From 2-02-FULL-55-14 sp964473365 (GTDB lineage Bacteria > Bacteroidota > Ignavibacteria > UBA10030), in NCBI GenBank assembly GCA_964473365.1, contig CAYYOV010000005.1:34272-98271 (forward strand): a stretch of DNA of 64,000 bases, read 5' to 3'. Below the pieces are notes generated by a model. It saw only the letters and a program-made list of their open reading frames with translations, did not search any database and was not told the origin of the DNA. The position numbers and the translations under genes are program-made. Positions 37,622-44,820 of the stretch are shown here, one piece after another; positions within the stretch are counted from its first letter, which is position 1, and the number at the start of each line of letters is the position of its first letter.

Positions 37622-38040
37622 TAACGGGAACGGGAGCGTGAGCGGAGGAATTCGCCGCCAAACGCTAGCGGCAAGAGCGTGTGCAATTTGTACGCCCTGG
37701 AACGTCGGGACGGGTTGATGAGTATGATGTCGATATCGCCGCCGGCCAGGTCAGAGATGACCTGGCGACACGCACCACACGGGGGGGTCAGCGGGTTGGT
37801 ATCTGCCGCTACGGCGAGGGCAATGAAGTCATGTTCGCCCTCTGACACGGCTTTGAAGAGTGCGACGCGCTCGGCGCACATGCTCAGCCCGTACGAGCTA
37901 TTCTCGACGTTGCAGCCTGTGTACACTCGACCGGAGGCTGTCAGGAGTGCGGCCCCGACGGTGAATCGGGAATACGGCGCATGTGCGTAGGACCGTGCTC
38001 GCAAAGCGACGAGTCCGAGGTCTTTATACCGTTGCTGCAT
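37621..38040 (-). CDS. cdd: Cytidine deaminase
   Basis: A 139-residue zinc deaminase converting cytidine and deoxycytidine to uridine forms. The active site is in NVENSSYGLSMCAERVALF (core CAE) and the zinc pair in PPCGACRQ. SYAHAPYSRFTVGAAL is also conserved. The start is ATG 38040, not the longer frame from 38145, because the promoter TTGCAG-17-TATATTGA lies within that extension. The C-terminus is Arg/Ser-rich. First gene of cdd-tdk-nupC-punA. Confidence 0.93.
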   Translation of the reverse strand: MQQRYKDLGLVALRARSYAHAPYSRFTVGAALLTASGRVYTGCNVENSSYGLSMCAERVALFKAVSEGEHDFIALAVAADTNPLTPPCGACRQVISDLAGGDIDIILINPSRRSRAYKLHTLLPLAFGGEFLRSRSRSR

Positions 38041-38062
38041 CGGATAATGGTCGGAGTGTGCG

Positions 38063-38093
38063 TCAATATATCCAAAATGGGGGGCATCTGCAA
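38063..38093 (-). promoter_or_regulatory. Promoter of the nucleoside salvage operon
   Basis: On the minus strand, TTGCAG (38093-38088), a 17-base spacer, and TATATTGA (38070-38063). The -10 hexamer ends 24 bases before the cdd ATG and the site excludes the longer cdd start. Confidence 0.7.
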
Positions 38094-38129
38094 TCAACGA
38101 CATGGCGCCGTTCACTCGCCTGTCACTGG

Positions 38130-38160
38130 TTGTGTCTCGATGCAAAGGTCAGTACCTTTT
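38130..38160 (+). promoter_or_regulatory. Promoter of the PASTA-rpe-nagA unit
   Basis: TTGTGT at 38130-38135, a 17-base spacer, and TACCTTTT at 38153-38160. The -10 abuts ATG 38161 and lies 8 bases from ATG 38167, so a leaderless message starting at or near 38167 is likely. Confidence 0.6.
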
Positions 38161-38943
38161 ATGCTAATGCCACCAAGATCCATCAACAAGCGATTCACGC
38201 GAGAACGAGTCCGGAGATGGGCAATACTCCTGGGCCTGTTCGTTGTCGCCTTTTTCGTCGTCGACGACATCGTCATGCCGCTGTACACGGCGCAGGGTCA
38301 CAGCACAACAGTCCCCTCTGTCCTCGGCATGACCGTTGGAGAGGCGAAGGAAGCCATTCGCAGTGCTGGGCTTGTGCCGCGTGAGGCGGAGACCCGGCCC
38401 GACAAGACGTACCGCGTCGGGACAGTGGCCTTTCAAAATCCTCCGCCTGACGCCATGGTCAAGTATGGCCGCGGCATCTATCTGACGATCAGCGGCGGAG
38501 AGGTGCTTGTCCTCGTTCCGACGCTTCGAGGCAAGTCGTTGCGGGAAGCGACCTTTACCCTGGAGCGAGCCGGATTGAGGATCGGAGAAGTGCGCTATGA
38601 GCCTTCCGATGAGAGCTTCATGAATACGGTCATTTCTCAGACGATCGAACCGGAGCGAAAAGTGCGGGCTGGCACGTCCGTCGGCGTTCTCGTGAGTCAG
38701 GGGAAGGTCGGGGAGCAACGAGCAGTTCCCAACGTGACCGGAAGATCGCTGACCGAGGCCCGTAAACTGCTCCTCCAGGCTGGATTCGTCGTGGGGACAA
38801 TCTCGTACCAGGCGAGCCTGGACCTCTTGCCCAATACGATCATCGATCAATACCCGCGGCCTGCCGAAATGGCCCGCTACGGACAAACCGTGGACCTGTT
38901 CGTCGCACAGAAGGTCGAACCGCCACCTGACGTGGAGAACTGA
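38161..38943 (+). CDS. PASTA-domain membrane-anchored protein without kinase domain
   Basis: A 260-residue protein (258 from ATG 38167) with a short basic N-terminus, one membrane helix at about residues 22-40, and three extracytoplasmic PASTA domains of about 65-70 residues each, which start at TVPSVLGMTVGEAKEAI, LVPTLRGKSLREATFTL and AVPNVTGRSLTEARKLL. PASTA domains bind peptidoglycan fragments in Ser/Thr kinases and penicillin-binding proteins; here no kinase or transpeptidase part exists. It is one base from rpe. Its role, presumably cell-wall related, is inferred from the domain only. Confidence 0.88.
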   Translation: MLMPPRSINKRFTRERVRRWAILLGLFVVAFFVVDDIVMPLYTAQGHSTTVPSVLGMTVGEAKEAIRSAGLVPREAETRPDKTYRVGTVAFQNPPPDAMVKYGRGIYLTISGGEVLVLVPTLRGKSLREATFTLERAGLRIGEVRYEPSDESFMNTVISQTIEPERKVRAGTSVGVLVSQGKVGEQRAVPNVTGRSLTEARKLLLQAGFVVGTISYQASLDLLPNTIIDQYPRPAEMARYGQTVDLFVAQKVEPPPDVEN

Positions 38944-38944
38944 C

Positions 38945-39616
38945 GTGGACCTCGTGATCGCCCCTTCGGTGCTGGCGGCCGATTTCACAAGACTGGCTGA
39001 ACAGGTGCGTGCCGTGGAGCAGGGTGGAGCGTCCTGGCTTCACCTGGACGTGATGGACGGACGCTTCGTACCGAATATCTCATTTGGCCCACCAGTGATC
39101 ACGTCGCTTCGCCGGACGTCCCGCATGACGTTCGATACGCACCTGATGATCGAGGACCCTCACCGGTACATTGAAGCATTCCGGCAGGCCGGGGCCGACA
39201 TCATCACGGTGCACTGGGAGGCATGCACGCATTTGCACCGGACGCTGGGACGGATCCGGGAAACGGGTGCTCAGGCCGGTGTGGCGGTGAATCCTGCTAC
39301 ACCTGTCGAGCTGCTTCGTCCTGTGATCAACGATATCGACCTGCTTCTGATCATGTCCGTGAATCCGGGCTTTGGGGGACAGAAGTTCATTCCTGCGTCG
39401 ATCCACAAACTGCGCCAGGCCCGCGAACTGATCGCCGATGCCGGTGCCAAGGTCCGACTCGAGGTCGATGGGGGCATTGACGTGACGACGGTCGCTGCGT
39501 GCGTTGCCGCCGGAGCGGACACGATCGTCGCAGGCACCTCGGTCTTTGGCGCTCTCGATCCGGCGCAGGCCGTACGAGAATTGACACAAACCGCTCGACC
39601 GTCGATCACAGTATAG
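38945..39616 (+). CDS. rpe: Ribulose-phosphate 3-epimerase
   Basis: A 223-residue TIM-barrel enzyme of the pentose phosphate pathway. IAPSVLAADFTRL (residues 5-17), HLDVMDGRFVPNISFGP, DTHLMIEDP, IMSVNPGFGGQKFIP and VDGGID are the metal and phosphate binding motifs. It starts with GTG one base after the PASTA stop and lies 6 bases before nagA. Confidence 0.96.
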   Translation: MDLVIAPSVLAADFTRLAEQVRAVEQGGASWLHLDVMDGRFVPNISFGPPVITSLRRTSRMTFDTHLMIEDPHRYIEAFRQAGADIITVHWEACTHLHRTLGRIRETGAQAGVAVNPATPVELLRPVINDIDLLLIMSVNPGFGGQKFIPASIHKLRQARELIADAGAKVRLEVDGGIDVTTVAACVAAGADTIVAGTSVFGALDPAQAVRELTQTARPSITV

Positions 39617-39622
39617 GACGCT

Positions 39623-40783
39623 ATGCGCTACGCGTTGACCAACATGGATGTTGTGACCCCGTTCCGGCATATCGAACGGGGCATCGTGCTCGTCGAAGAC
39701 GGGATCATCGCCGGAATCGGTGGACCACGAGATTTTCCCCTGCCGAGCGGTATCACCGTGCACGACCTCGATGGAATGGTCCTTGCCCCTGGATTTATTG
39801 ATCTTCTGGTGCATGGGGGCGGCGGAAACGGATTTGCCGATACGGATCCCGACGCAGTAGGCAAGATCTCTGATTTCTTCTTCGCTCACGGCACGACGGG
39901 CCTGTGTGCAGCTCTCTACAGCAAGCCTGAAGCAGAAATGGTCGCCGACGTTGGAAGGATAGCGGCGTTTGCCGACCGAACCAAGGGAAAAGGGAACGTC
40001 TGGGGTATCCATCTCGAGGGGCCTTTCATCAACCCCGATTTGCACGGGGCCATGAAGAAGGAATATCTGTGGAAGGCCAATCTTGACGGATGGAACAAGC
40101 TCCAAGAGGCGGGGAAGGGCTATATCCGGCTCATGACGATCGCACCCGAGCTTCCGGGGATGGCCGACATCATGCGTGCGGCGGCGCGGTCCGGGGTCGT
40201 CCTCTCGATCGGTCACTCCACGGCCTCCTACGAGGAGGTGCTGTTCGCGATCGACAACGGCGTGGCTCATGTGACGCATATGTTCAATGCAATGCTTCCA
40301 TTCCATCATCGGAAGCCGGGGGTTGTCCTGAGCGCGTTGTTGCACAACGAGTTAAAGATCGAGCTCATCGCCGATGGCATTCATGTTCATCCGGCTGTCA
40401 TGAAGCTCATCTACCAGGTGAAAGGGTCGGGTGGGATCATCCTGGTGACGGATGCCATTCGGGCATCGGGGATGCCGGAGGGAGAGTACGTGTTCATGGA
40501 CCAGAAGATCCTCATGAAGGACCGTCGAGCCTACTTGCCCGAAGGGACGCTGGCCGGAAGCACGCTGACCATGAACCAGGCCGTGAAGACGATGGTCCAG
40601 CAGGTCGACGTACCGCTGACAGATGCTGTTCGCATGGCATCGCTCAATGGGGCGAAGGTTCTCGGACTCGAACATCAGAAGGGGATCATCGCCGTCGGGA
40701 AGGACGCTGACCTTGTTGTGTTCGACAAAAACTTTGAGGTCCATATGACCATCTGTGAAGGCGAGATCCGATACCGCCGCTGA
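39623..40783 (+). CDS. nagA: N-acetylglucosamine-6-phosphate deacetylase
   Basis: A 386-residue amidohydrolase that deacetylates GlcNAc-6-phosphate in amino-sugar catabolism and cell-wall recycling. Metal and substrate residues are in LDGMVLAPGFIDLLVHGGGG, GIHLEGPFINPD, SIGHSTASYEE, VAHVTHMFNAM and the catalytic aspartate in LVTDAIRASG. The length is usual. A strong terminator follows. NagB is not in the window. Confidence 0.94.
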   Translation: MRYALTNMDVVTPFRHIERGIVLVEDGIIAGIGGPRDFPLPSGITVHDLDGMVLAPGFIDLLVHGGGGNGFADTDPDAVGKISDFFFAHGTTGLCAALYSKPEAEMVADVGRIAAFADRTKGKGNVWGIHLEGPFINPDLHGAMKKEYLWKANLDGWNKLQEAGKGYIRLMTIAPELPGMADIMRAAARSGVVLSIGHSTASYEEVLFAIDNGVAHVTHMFNAMLPFHHRKPGVVLSALLHNELKIELIADGIHVHPAVMKLIYQVKGSGGIILVTDAIRASGMPEGEYVFMDQKILMKDRRAYLPEGTLAGSTLTMNQAVKTMVQQVDVPLTDAVRMASLNGAKVLGLEHQKGIIAVGKDADLVVFDKNFEVHMTICEGEIRYRR

Positions 40784-40806
40784 AACACCAGATCTTTTCC
40801 ACGGGG

Positions 40807-40846
40807 GAACGCCGCCGGACACTGTGTCCGGCGGCGTTCGCATTTT
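40807..40846 (+). terminator. Terminator after nagA
   Basis: A 14-base perfect stem, 40807-40820 with 40826-40839, then GCATTTTT. The strongest terminator in the window. Confidence 0.92.
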
Positions 40847-40851
40847 TCCCC

Positions 40852-40882
40852 TTGACACCAGCCCGAAGTAGACTTATATTTG
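40852..40882 (+). promoter_or_regulatory. Promoter of the lrp-glnA unit
   Basis: TTGACA at 40852-40857, a 17-base spacer, and TATATTTG at 40875-40882. The best match to the window's promoter form and to the Bacteroidota -10. The predicted leader is about 35 bases and AT-rich. Confidence 0.8.
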
Positions 40883-40923
40883 TAAGTCATTCTTCGATTA
40901 TTACCTAAGATACTAAGGCCCAA

Positions 40924-41385
40924 ATGACACTCGACCAGATAGATGTCACCATCCTCGAGATCCTGCAGAAGAACGGGCGGACCCGGCGGAATGAACTGGC
41001 GGAACGGGTCGGCTTGTCCCTGCCGGCCGCGAGCGAACGGCTCCGAAAGCTGGAGGAAAACGGCTACGTGCAGGGCTACTTTGCGAAGGTGGCCCACAAA
41101 CTGCTAGGGAAGGACATTACCGCCTTCGTAACGGTCACGGTAGATTCATCCAAGCACTTCCATGCATTTACGGATCACGCTTCCTCCACAGATGAGATCC
41201 TGGAGTGCCACGCCATCACCGGTGACGGTACGCATCTGTTGAAGGTCCGTACGGACAACACAGCCAGCCTCGAGAAATTGCTTGCAAAGATCCAGTCGTG
41301 GAGTGGAGTCACGAAATCAACGACGATGGTCGTGTTGTCGAGCACAAAAGAGACGTTCCGGATCAAAATCCCCCTTCCAACCTAA
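40924..41385 (+). CDS. Lrp/AsnC-family transcriptional regulator
   Basis: A 153-residue DNA-binding protein with an N-terminal winged helix (LDQIDVTILEILQKNGRTRR, then ELAERVGLSLPAASERLRKLEE with the recognition helix near residue 33-45) and a C-terminal RAM ligand-binding domain that contains ECHAITGDGTHLLKV. Such regulators sense amino acids. The tight placement 20 bases before glnA, in one transcript, suggests it adjusts nitrogen assimilation and its own expression. Confidence 0.93.
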   Translation: MTLDQIDVTILEILQKNGRTRRNELAERVGLSLPAASERLRKLEENGYVQGYFAKVAHKLLGKDITAFVTVTVDSSKHFHAFTDHASSTDEILECHAITGDGTHLLKVRTDNTASLEKLLAKIQSWSGVTKSTTMVVLSSTKETFRIKIPLPT

Positions 41386-41405
41386 CTTTCACTCAAGGAG
41401 CCTCC

Positions 41406-42839
41406 ATGGCCAAAACCAAAGGAAACCCGGAGATCGATCGGGTCTTCAAGCTCATCAAGGAGCATGGCGTCAAGATCGTGGACCTGAAGTTCACGGACAT
41501 GATCGGGCAGTGGCAACACGTCTCGATGACCACCGGCGAATTCGACCCGGACCATTTTGAGGACGGCCACGGCTTTGACGGGTCGAGCATTCGCGGATTC
41601 CAGCGGATCCATGAGAGCGACATGTTGCTGTATCCGGACCCGAGCACGGCCTTCATCGACCCGTTCACGGCTGTCCCCACGCTCAGCGTGACGTGCGATA
41701 TCGCTGATCCGATCACGAAGGAGCCATACTCGCGTGATGCGCGCTTCATCGCCGAGAAGGCTGAGAAGTTCCTTCGATCGTCCGGGATCGCCGACACGGC
41801 CTTCTTCGGACCGGAGCCGGAGTTCTTCATTTTCGACAACATTCGTTTCGACCAGTCGTCAAACGAGGGATTCTACTTCATCGACTCAGAGGAAGGGATC
41901 TGGAACAGCGGGTCCGACGCGCGCCCGAACCTGGGACATCGTCCCCGGCACAAGGAGGGATATTTCCCGGTCGCTCCGATCGATACGCTGCAGGACCTTC
42001 GCACGGAGATGGTTCTCACGATGCAGCAGGTCGGCATCGAGGTTGAAGTCCACCATCACGAGGTGGCGACCGCGGGTCAGACTGAGATCGACATGAAGCG
42101 GACGACGCTCGTGAAGATGGCGGACAACTATCAGCTGTACAAGTACGTGACGAAGAATGTCGCTCGTCGACATGGGAAGACAGTGACCTTCATGCCCAAG
42201 CCGTTGTTCGGCGACAACGGGTCGGGAATGCACGTGCACCAGAGCCTCTGGAAAAGCGGCAAGCCACTCTTCGCCGGCAACAGCTATGCAGGTCTCAGCG
42301 ACATGGCGATGTACTACATCGGCGGGATCCTGAAGCATGCTCCTGCGCTCTGTGCCATCACGAATCCGACGACGAATTCGTACAAGCGCCTCGTGCCAGG
42401 ATATGAGGCTCCCGTGAATCTGGCGTACTCCCAACGAAACCGGTCGGCCTCTGTGCGCATCCCGATGTACTCGTCGAATCCCAAGTCGAAACGGATCGAG
42501 TTTCGGTGTCCGGACCCGCTGTGCAATCCGTACCTCGGCTTCGCAGCACTGCTGATGGCCGGTCTCGACGGCATCATCAACAAGATCGATCCCGGGAAGC
42601 CGCTCGACAAGGACATCTATGAGATGTCACCGGAACAGCTGCGCGAGGTCCCGAGCACGCCGGGTTCGCTGGAAGAGGCGCTCAAGGCATTGGAACGTGA
42701 CCACGATTTCTTGCTCCGAGGAGATGTCTTCACGAAGGACCTTATCGAAACGTGGCTCGATTACAAGATGAGCCGCGAGGTGAAGCCGATGGCCCTTCGG
42801 CCGCATCCGTTCGAGTTCATGATGTACTACGACGCTTGA
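41406..42839 (+). CDS. glnA: Glutamine synthetase type I
   Basis: A 477-residue GSI enzyme condensing glutamate and ammonia. GHGFDGSSIRGF (near residue 56), FGPEPEFFIFD, VEVHHHEVATAGQTEID, GDNGSGMHVHQSLW and NPTTNSYKRLVPGYEAP are present. A tyrosine lies in KDIYEMSPEQLREVP, the position of the adenylylation site of GSI-beta enzymes, so it may be adenylylated. CAAGGAGCC precedes ATG 41406; a longer frame from 41298 lies inside the regulator gene. A hairpin terminator follows. Confidence 0.96.
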   Translation: MAKTKGNPEIDRVFKLIKEHGVKIVDLKFTDMIGQWQHVSMTTGEFDPDHFEDGHGFDGSSIRGFQRIHESDMLLYPDPSTAFIDPFTAVPTLSVTCDIADPITKEPYSRDARFIAEKAEKFLRSSGIADTAFFGPEPEFFIFDNIRFDQSSNEGFYFIDSEEGIWNSGSDARPNLGHRPRHKEGYFPVAPIDTLQDLRTEMVLTMQQVGIEVEVHHHEVATAGQTEIDMKRTTLVKMADNYQLYKYVTKNVARRHGKTVTFMPKPLFGDNGSGMHVHQSLWKSGKPLFAGNSYAGLSDMAMYYIGGILKHAPALCAITNPTTNSYKRLVPGYEAPVNLAYSQRNRSASVRIPMYSSNPKSKRIEFRCPDPLCNPYLGFAALLMAGLDGIINKIDPGKPLDKDIYEMSPEQLREVPSTPGSLEEALKALERDHDFLLRGDVFTKDLIETWLDYKMSREVKPMALRPHPFEFMMYYDA

Positions 42840-42865
42840 TCGGACGTTCCATGTGTTGTTATATG

Positions 42866-42901
42866 CGATCCCGGCATCCGGAACCATGGGTGCCGGGATC
42901 G
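42866..42901 (+). terminator. Hairpin after glnA
   Basis: CGATCCCGGCA at 42866-42876 pairs perfectly with TGCCGGGATCG at 42891-42901, extendable by three more pairs. The following TCCATCT is only weakly T-rich. Confidence 0.65.
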
Positions 42902-42920
42902 TCCATCTCAGGCCCTGCAA

Positions 42921-42951
42921 TTGCATCTCGAGCCCCTTTTCGGTAGGTTTT
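42921..42951 (+). promoter_or_regulatory. Promoter of the enoyl-CoA hydratase gene
   Basis: TTGCAT at 42921-42926, a 17-base spacer, and TAGGTTTT at 42944-42951. The -10 hexamer ends 12 bases before ATG 42962. Confidence 0.6.
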
Positions 42952-42961
42952 CACGTTCGAT

Positions 42962-43744
42962 ATGGACTTCACGCGCCTAAAATATCAGATCCAAGGCCGG
43001 TCGGCCGTCATTACGCTCAGCCGACCCGAAAAGCATAACGCCCTCGACGACCAGATGGTCAACGAGTTGGGCCAAGCATTCACGCAGGCATCTCGGGACG
43101 GTACCGCCAAGGTGGTGATCCTCCGGGCGGAAGGGGAGTCGTTCTGCTCCGGAGCGGACCTGGCCTACTTGAAGAAGCTGTCGGAGTACGACTTCAATCA
43201 GAATCAGCACGATTCACAGCAGTTGATGAAGCTCTTCCTCCAGATCTACACGCTCCGCAAGCCGGTGATTGGATTGGTCCAGGGCCCGGCGCTGGCAGGA
43301 GGATGTGGTCTGGCCACCGTGTGTGATATCGTCATCGCGGCGCGTGAGACCGCTACCTTCGGCTATACGGAGGTTCACATCGGCTTTGTGCCGGCGATCG
43401 TTATGGCGTTCCTTCTTCGGCGTGTGGGTGAGGGGCGTGCACGGGAACTCACGTTGCGCGGACATACGCTCTCGGCCGAGGAGGCGTATGCGATCGGCCT
43501 CGTCAATCGGGTCGTTCCGGCCATGCAACTTGAAGAGGAAGGTGAGCGTTTGGCCCAGGAATTGGCTGACCGCAATAGCGGGTCGTCCATGGGACTCATC
43601 AAGGAATTGCTGGGCCGGATCCATGGCCTCTCCACGGCCGACGCGCTCGACTATGCGTCAAACCTGAACGCCCTGACCCGAATGACCGAGGAGTGCCGCA
43701 AAGGCATTACGGCATTTCTGAACAAGGAACCCCTCCGATGGTAG
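42962..43744 (+). CDS. Enoyl-CoA hydratase/isomerase family protein
   Basis: A 260-residue crotonase-fold enzyme. SRPEKHNALDDQMV, GESFCSGADLAYL (oxyanion hole, near residue 60-72), GPALAGGCGLATVCDI (near 105-120) and TEVHIGFVPAIV are conserved; the glutamate of the TEVHIG motif fits hydratases, and the pattern resembles methylglutaconyl-CoA hydratases. The exact substrate is not fixed. It overlaps apt by 7 bases, which fixes both ends but suggests no metabolic link. Confidence 0.88.
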   Translation: MDFTRLKYQIQGRSAVITLSRPEKHNALDDQMVNELGQAFTQASRDGTAKVVILRAEGESFCSGADLAYLKKLSEYDFNQNQHDSQQLMKLFLQIYTLRKPVIGLVQGPALAGGCGLATVCDIVIAARETATFGYTEVHIGFVPAIVMAFLLRRVGEGRARELTLRGHTLSAEEAYAIGLVNRVVPAMQLEEEGERLAQELADRNSGSSMGLIKELLGRIHGLSTADALDYASNLNALTRMTEECRKGITAFLNKEPLRW

Positions 43745-44286
43745 CCCCTTCTCCGGACGTTGTGAAGGCCCTCACAGCAAAGATCCGGACCGTTCCCGAT
43801 TTTCCAAAGCCAGGCATCCGATTCAAGGACATCACGCCGATCCTGCAAGATCCCCCGAGCTTACGGTCGGCAGTGGAGCTGTTCGAGCGGCAGTATGCTG
43901 ATTCCCGCATCGACGTTGTCGTGGGGATCGAATCGAGAGGGTTCATCCTTGGAGCTCCGCTTGCGTTGCGGCTAAAAGCGGGCTTCGTGCCGGTGCGCAA
44001 GCGTGGAAAGCTGCCGGCCGAAGTGCGGAGGGCGTCGTACGCGCTGGAATACGGCACGGACGAAATCGAGATCCACGCAGATGCCATTCGTCCGGGAATG
44101 CGCGTCCTCATCCACGACGATCTCCTGGCGACTGGTGGTACGCTCGCGGCTGCCATCGAGTTGGTCGAGGGCTTAGGCGGTACGGTGGCCGCTGTTGCGG
44201 TTCTGGTCGAACTGACATTCCTGAAGGGTGCGGCCCGGCTCGCACCTCACGAAGTCTTCTCCATCATTCGCGTCGACGCCGAATGA
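43738..44286 (+). CDS. apt: Adenine phosphoribosyltransferase
   Basis: A 182-residue purine-salvage enzyme that makes AMP from adenine and PRPP. VPDFPKPGIRFKDITPIL opens the core, GIESRGFILGAPLAL follows, and the PRPP motif is VLIHDDLLATGGTLAAAI (near residues 121-138). ATG 43738 is the only start that keeps the conserved N-terminus; the frame from 43693 lies within the preceding gene. A hairpin follows the stop. Confidence 0.95.
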   Translation: MVAPSPDVVKALTAKIRTVPDFPKPGIRFKDITPILQDPPSLRSAVELFERQYADSRIDVVVGIESRGFILGAPLALRLKAGFVPVRKRGKLPAEVRRASYALEYGTDEIEIHADAIRPGMRVLIHDDLLATGGTLAAAIELVEGLGGTVAAVAVLVELTFLKGAARLAPHEVFSIIRVDAE

Positions 44287-44293
44287 ATCTTCG

Positions 44294-44313
44294 CCGGGCC
44301 CCACGCGGGGCCC
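44294..44313 (+). terminator. Hairpin after apt
   Basis: CGGGCCCC at 44294-44301 pairs with GGGGCCCG at 44306-44313 around ACGC; only TTCCATT follows. It ends 10 bases before the next ATG, so it may instead shape that gene's leader. Confidence 0.55.
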
Positions 44314-44322
44314 GTTCCATTC

Positions 44323-44820
44323 ATGCTCCGCATCGGAACATACGCCCCTGATTTCGAGCTCAAGCTGCATACGGGCATGCGCTTCCATCTGTCTGACCAG
44401 CGGGGCGCTAAGAACGTGGTCCTGTACTTTTACCCGAAGAACCACACCTGGGGATGCACCCGTGAGGGCTGTCTGTTCGCGCATCACATCCGCGAGATCG
44501 AAGGTCTCGATGCGGTTCTCGTCGGTGTGAATGGAGAGTCACTTGAGGATCATCGAGCGTTCGCGACAGAGTACCAGTTCCCGTTCCCCCTCGCCAGCGA
44601 TCCCCGACTCGAAGTGTGCCGCAACTACCGTGCTCTCTGGCTCGGCAGCAAGGCTATCCGCCGCGTGACGTACGTGATCGACAAACGACTTGTAATCCGC
44701 GGTGTCGCGCACCATGAGTTGCTCATCGACCGGCATTGGTCGTATGTCAAACGCATCCTCACGCACCTTCAGGACGAAGAATCCGTCCGGACCTACAATC
44801 GCAAGGCATGGGATCTATGA
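44323..44820 (+). CDS. Peroxiredoxin (BCP/AhpC-TSA family)
   Basis: A 165-residue cytoplasmic thiol peroxidase. The active-site loop FYPKNHTWGCTREGC (near residues 33-48) has the peroxidatic cysteine in T-W-G-C and a second cysteine five residues later, the arrangement of E. coli BCP. IGTYAPDFELKLHTG is the usual N-terminal strand. It overlaps tnaA by ATGA, so the two are co-translated; a link between the two functions is not obvious. Confidence 0.88.
   Translation: MLRIGTYAPDFELKLHTGMRFHLSDQRGAKNVVLYFYPKNHTWGCTREGCLFAHHIREIEGLDAVLVGVNGESLEDHRAFATEYQFPFPLASDPRLEVCRNYRALWLGSKAIRRVTYVIDKRLVIRGVAHHELLIDRHWSYVKRILTHLQDEESVRTYNRKAWDL

Noticed and set aside
39080..40345. 421-residue minus-strand frame across rpe and nagA
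   Set aside because: Antisense to two conserved enzymes; shadow frame.
44736..44816. TnaC-like leader peptide before tnaA
   Set aside because: The upstream bases are the coding end of the peroxiredoxin gene with an ATGA overlap; no room for a leader.
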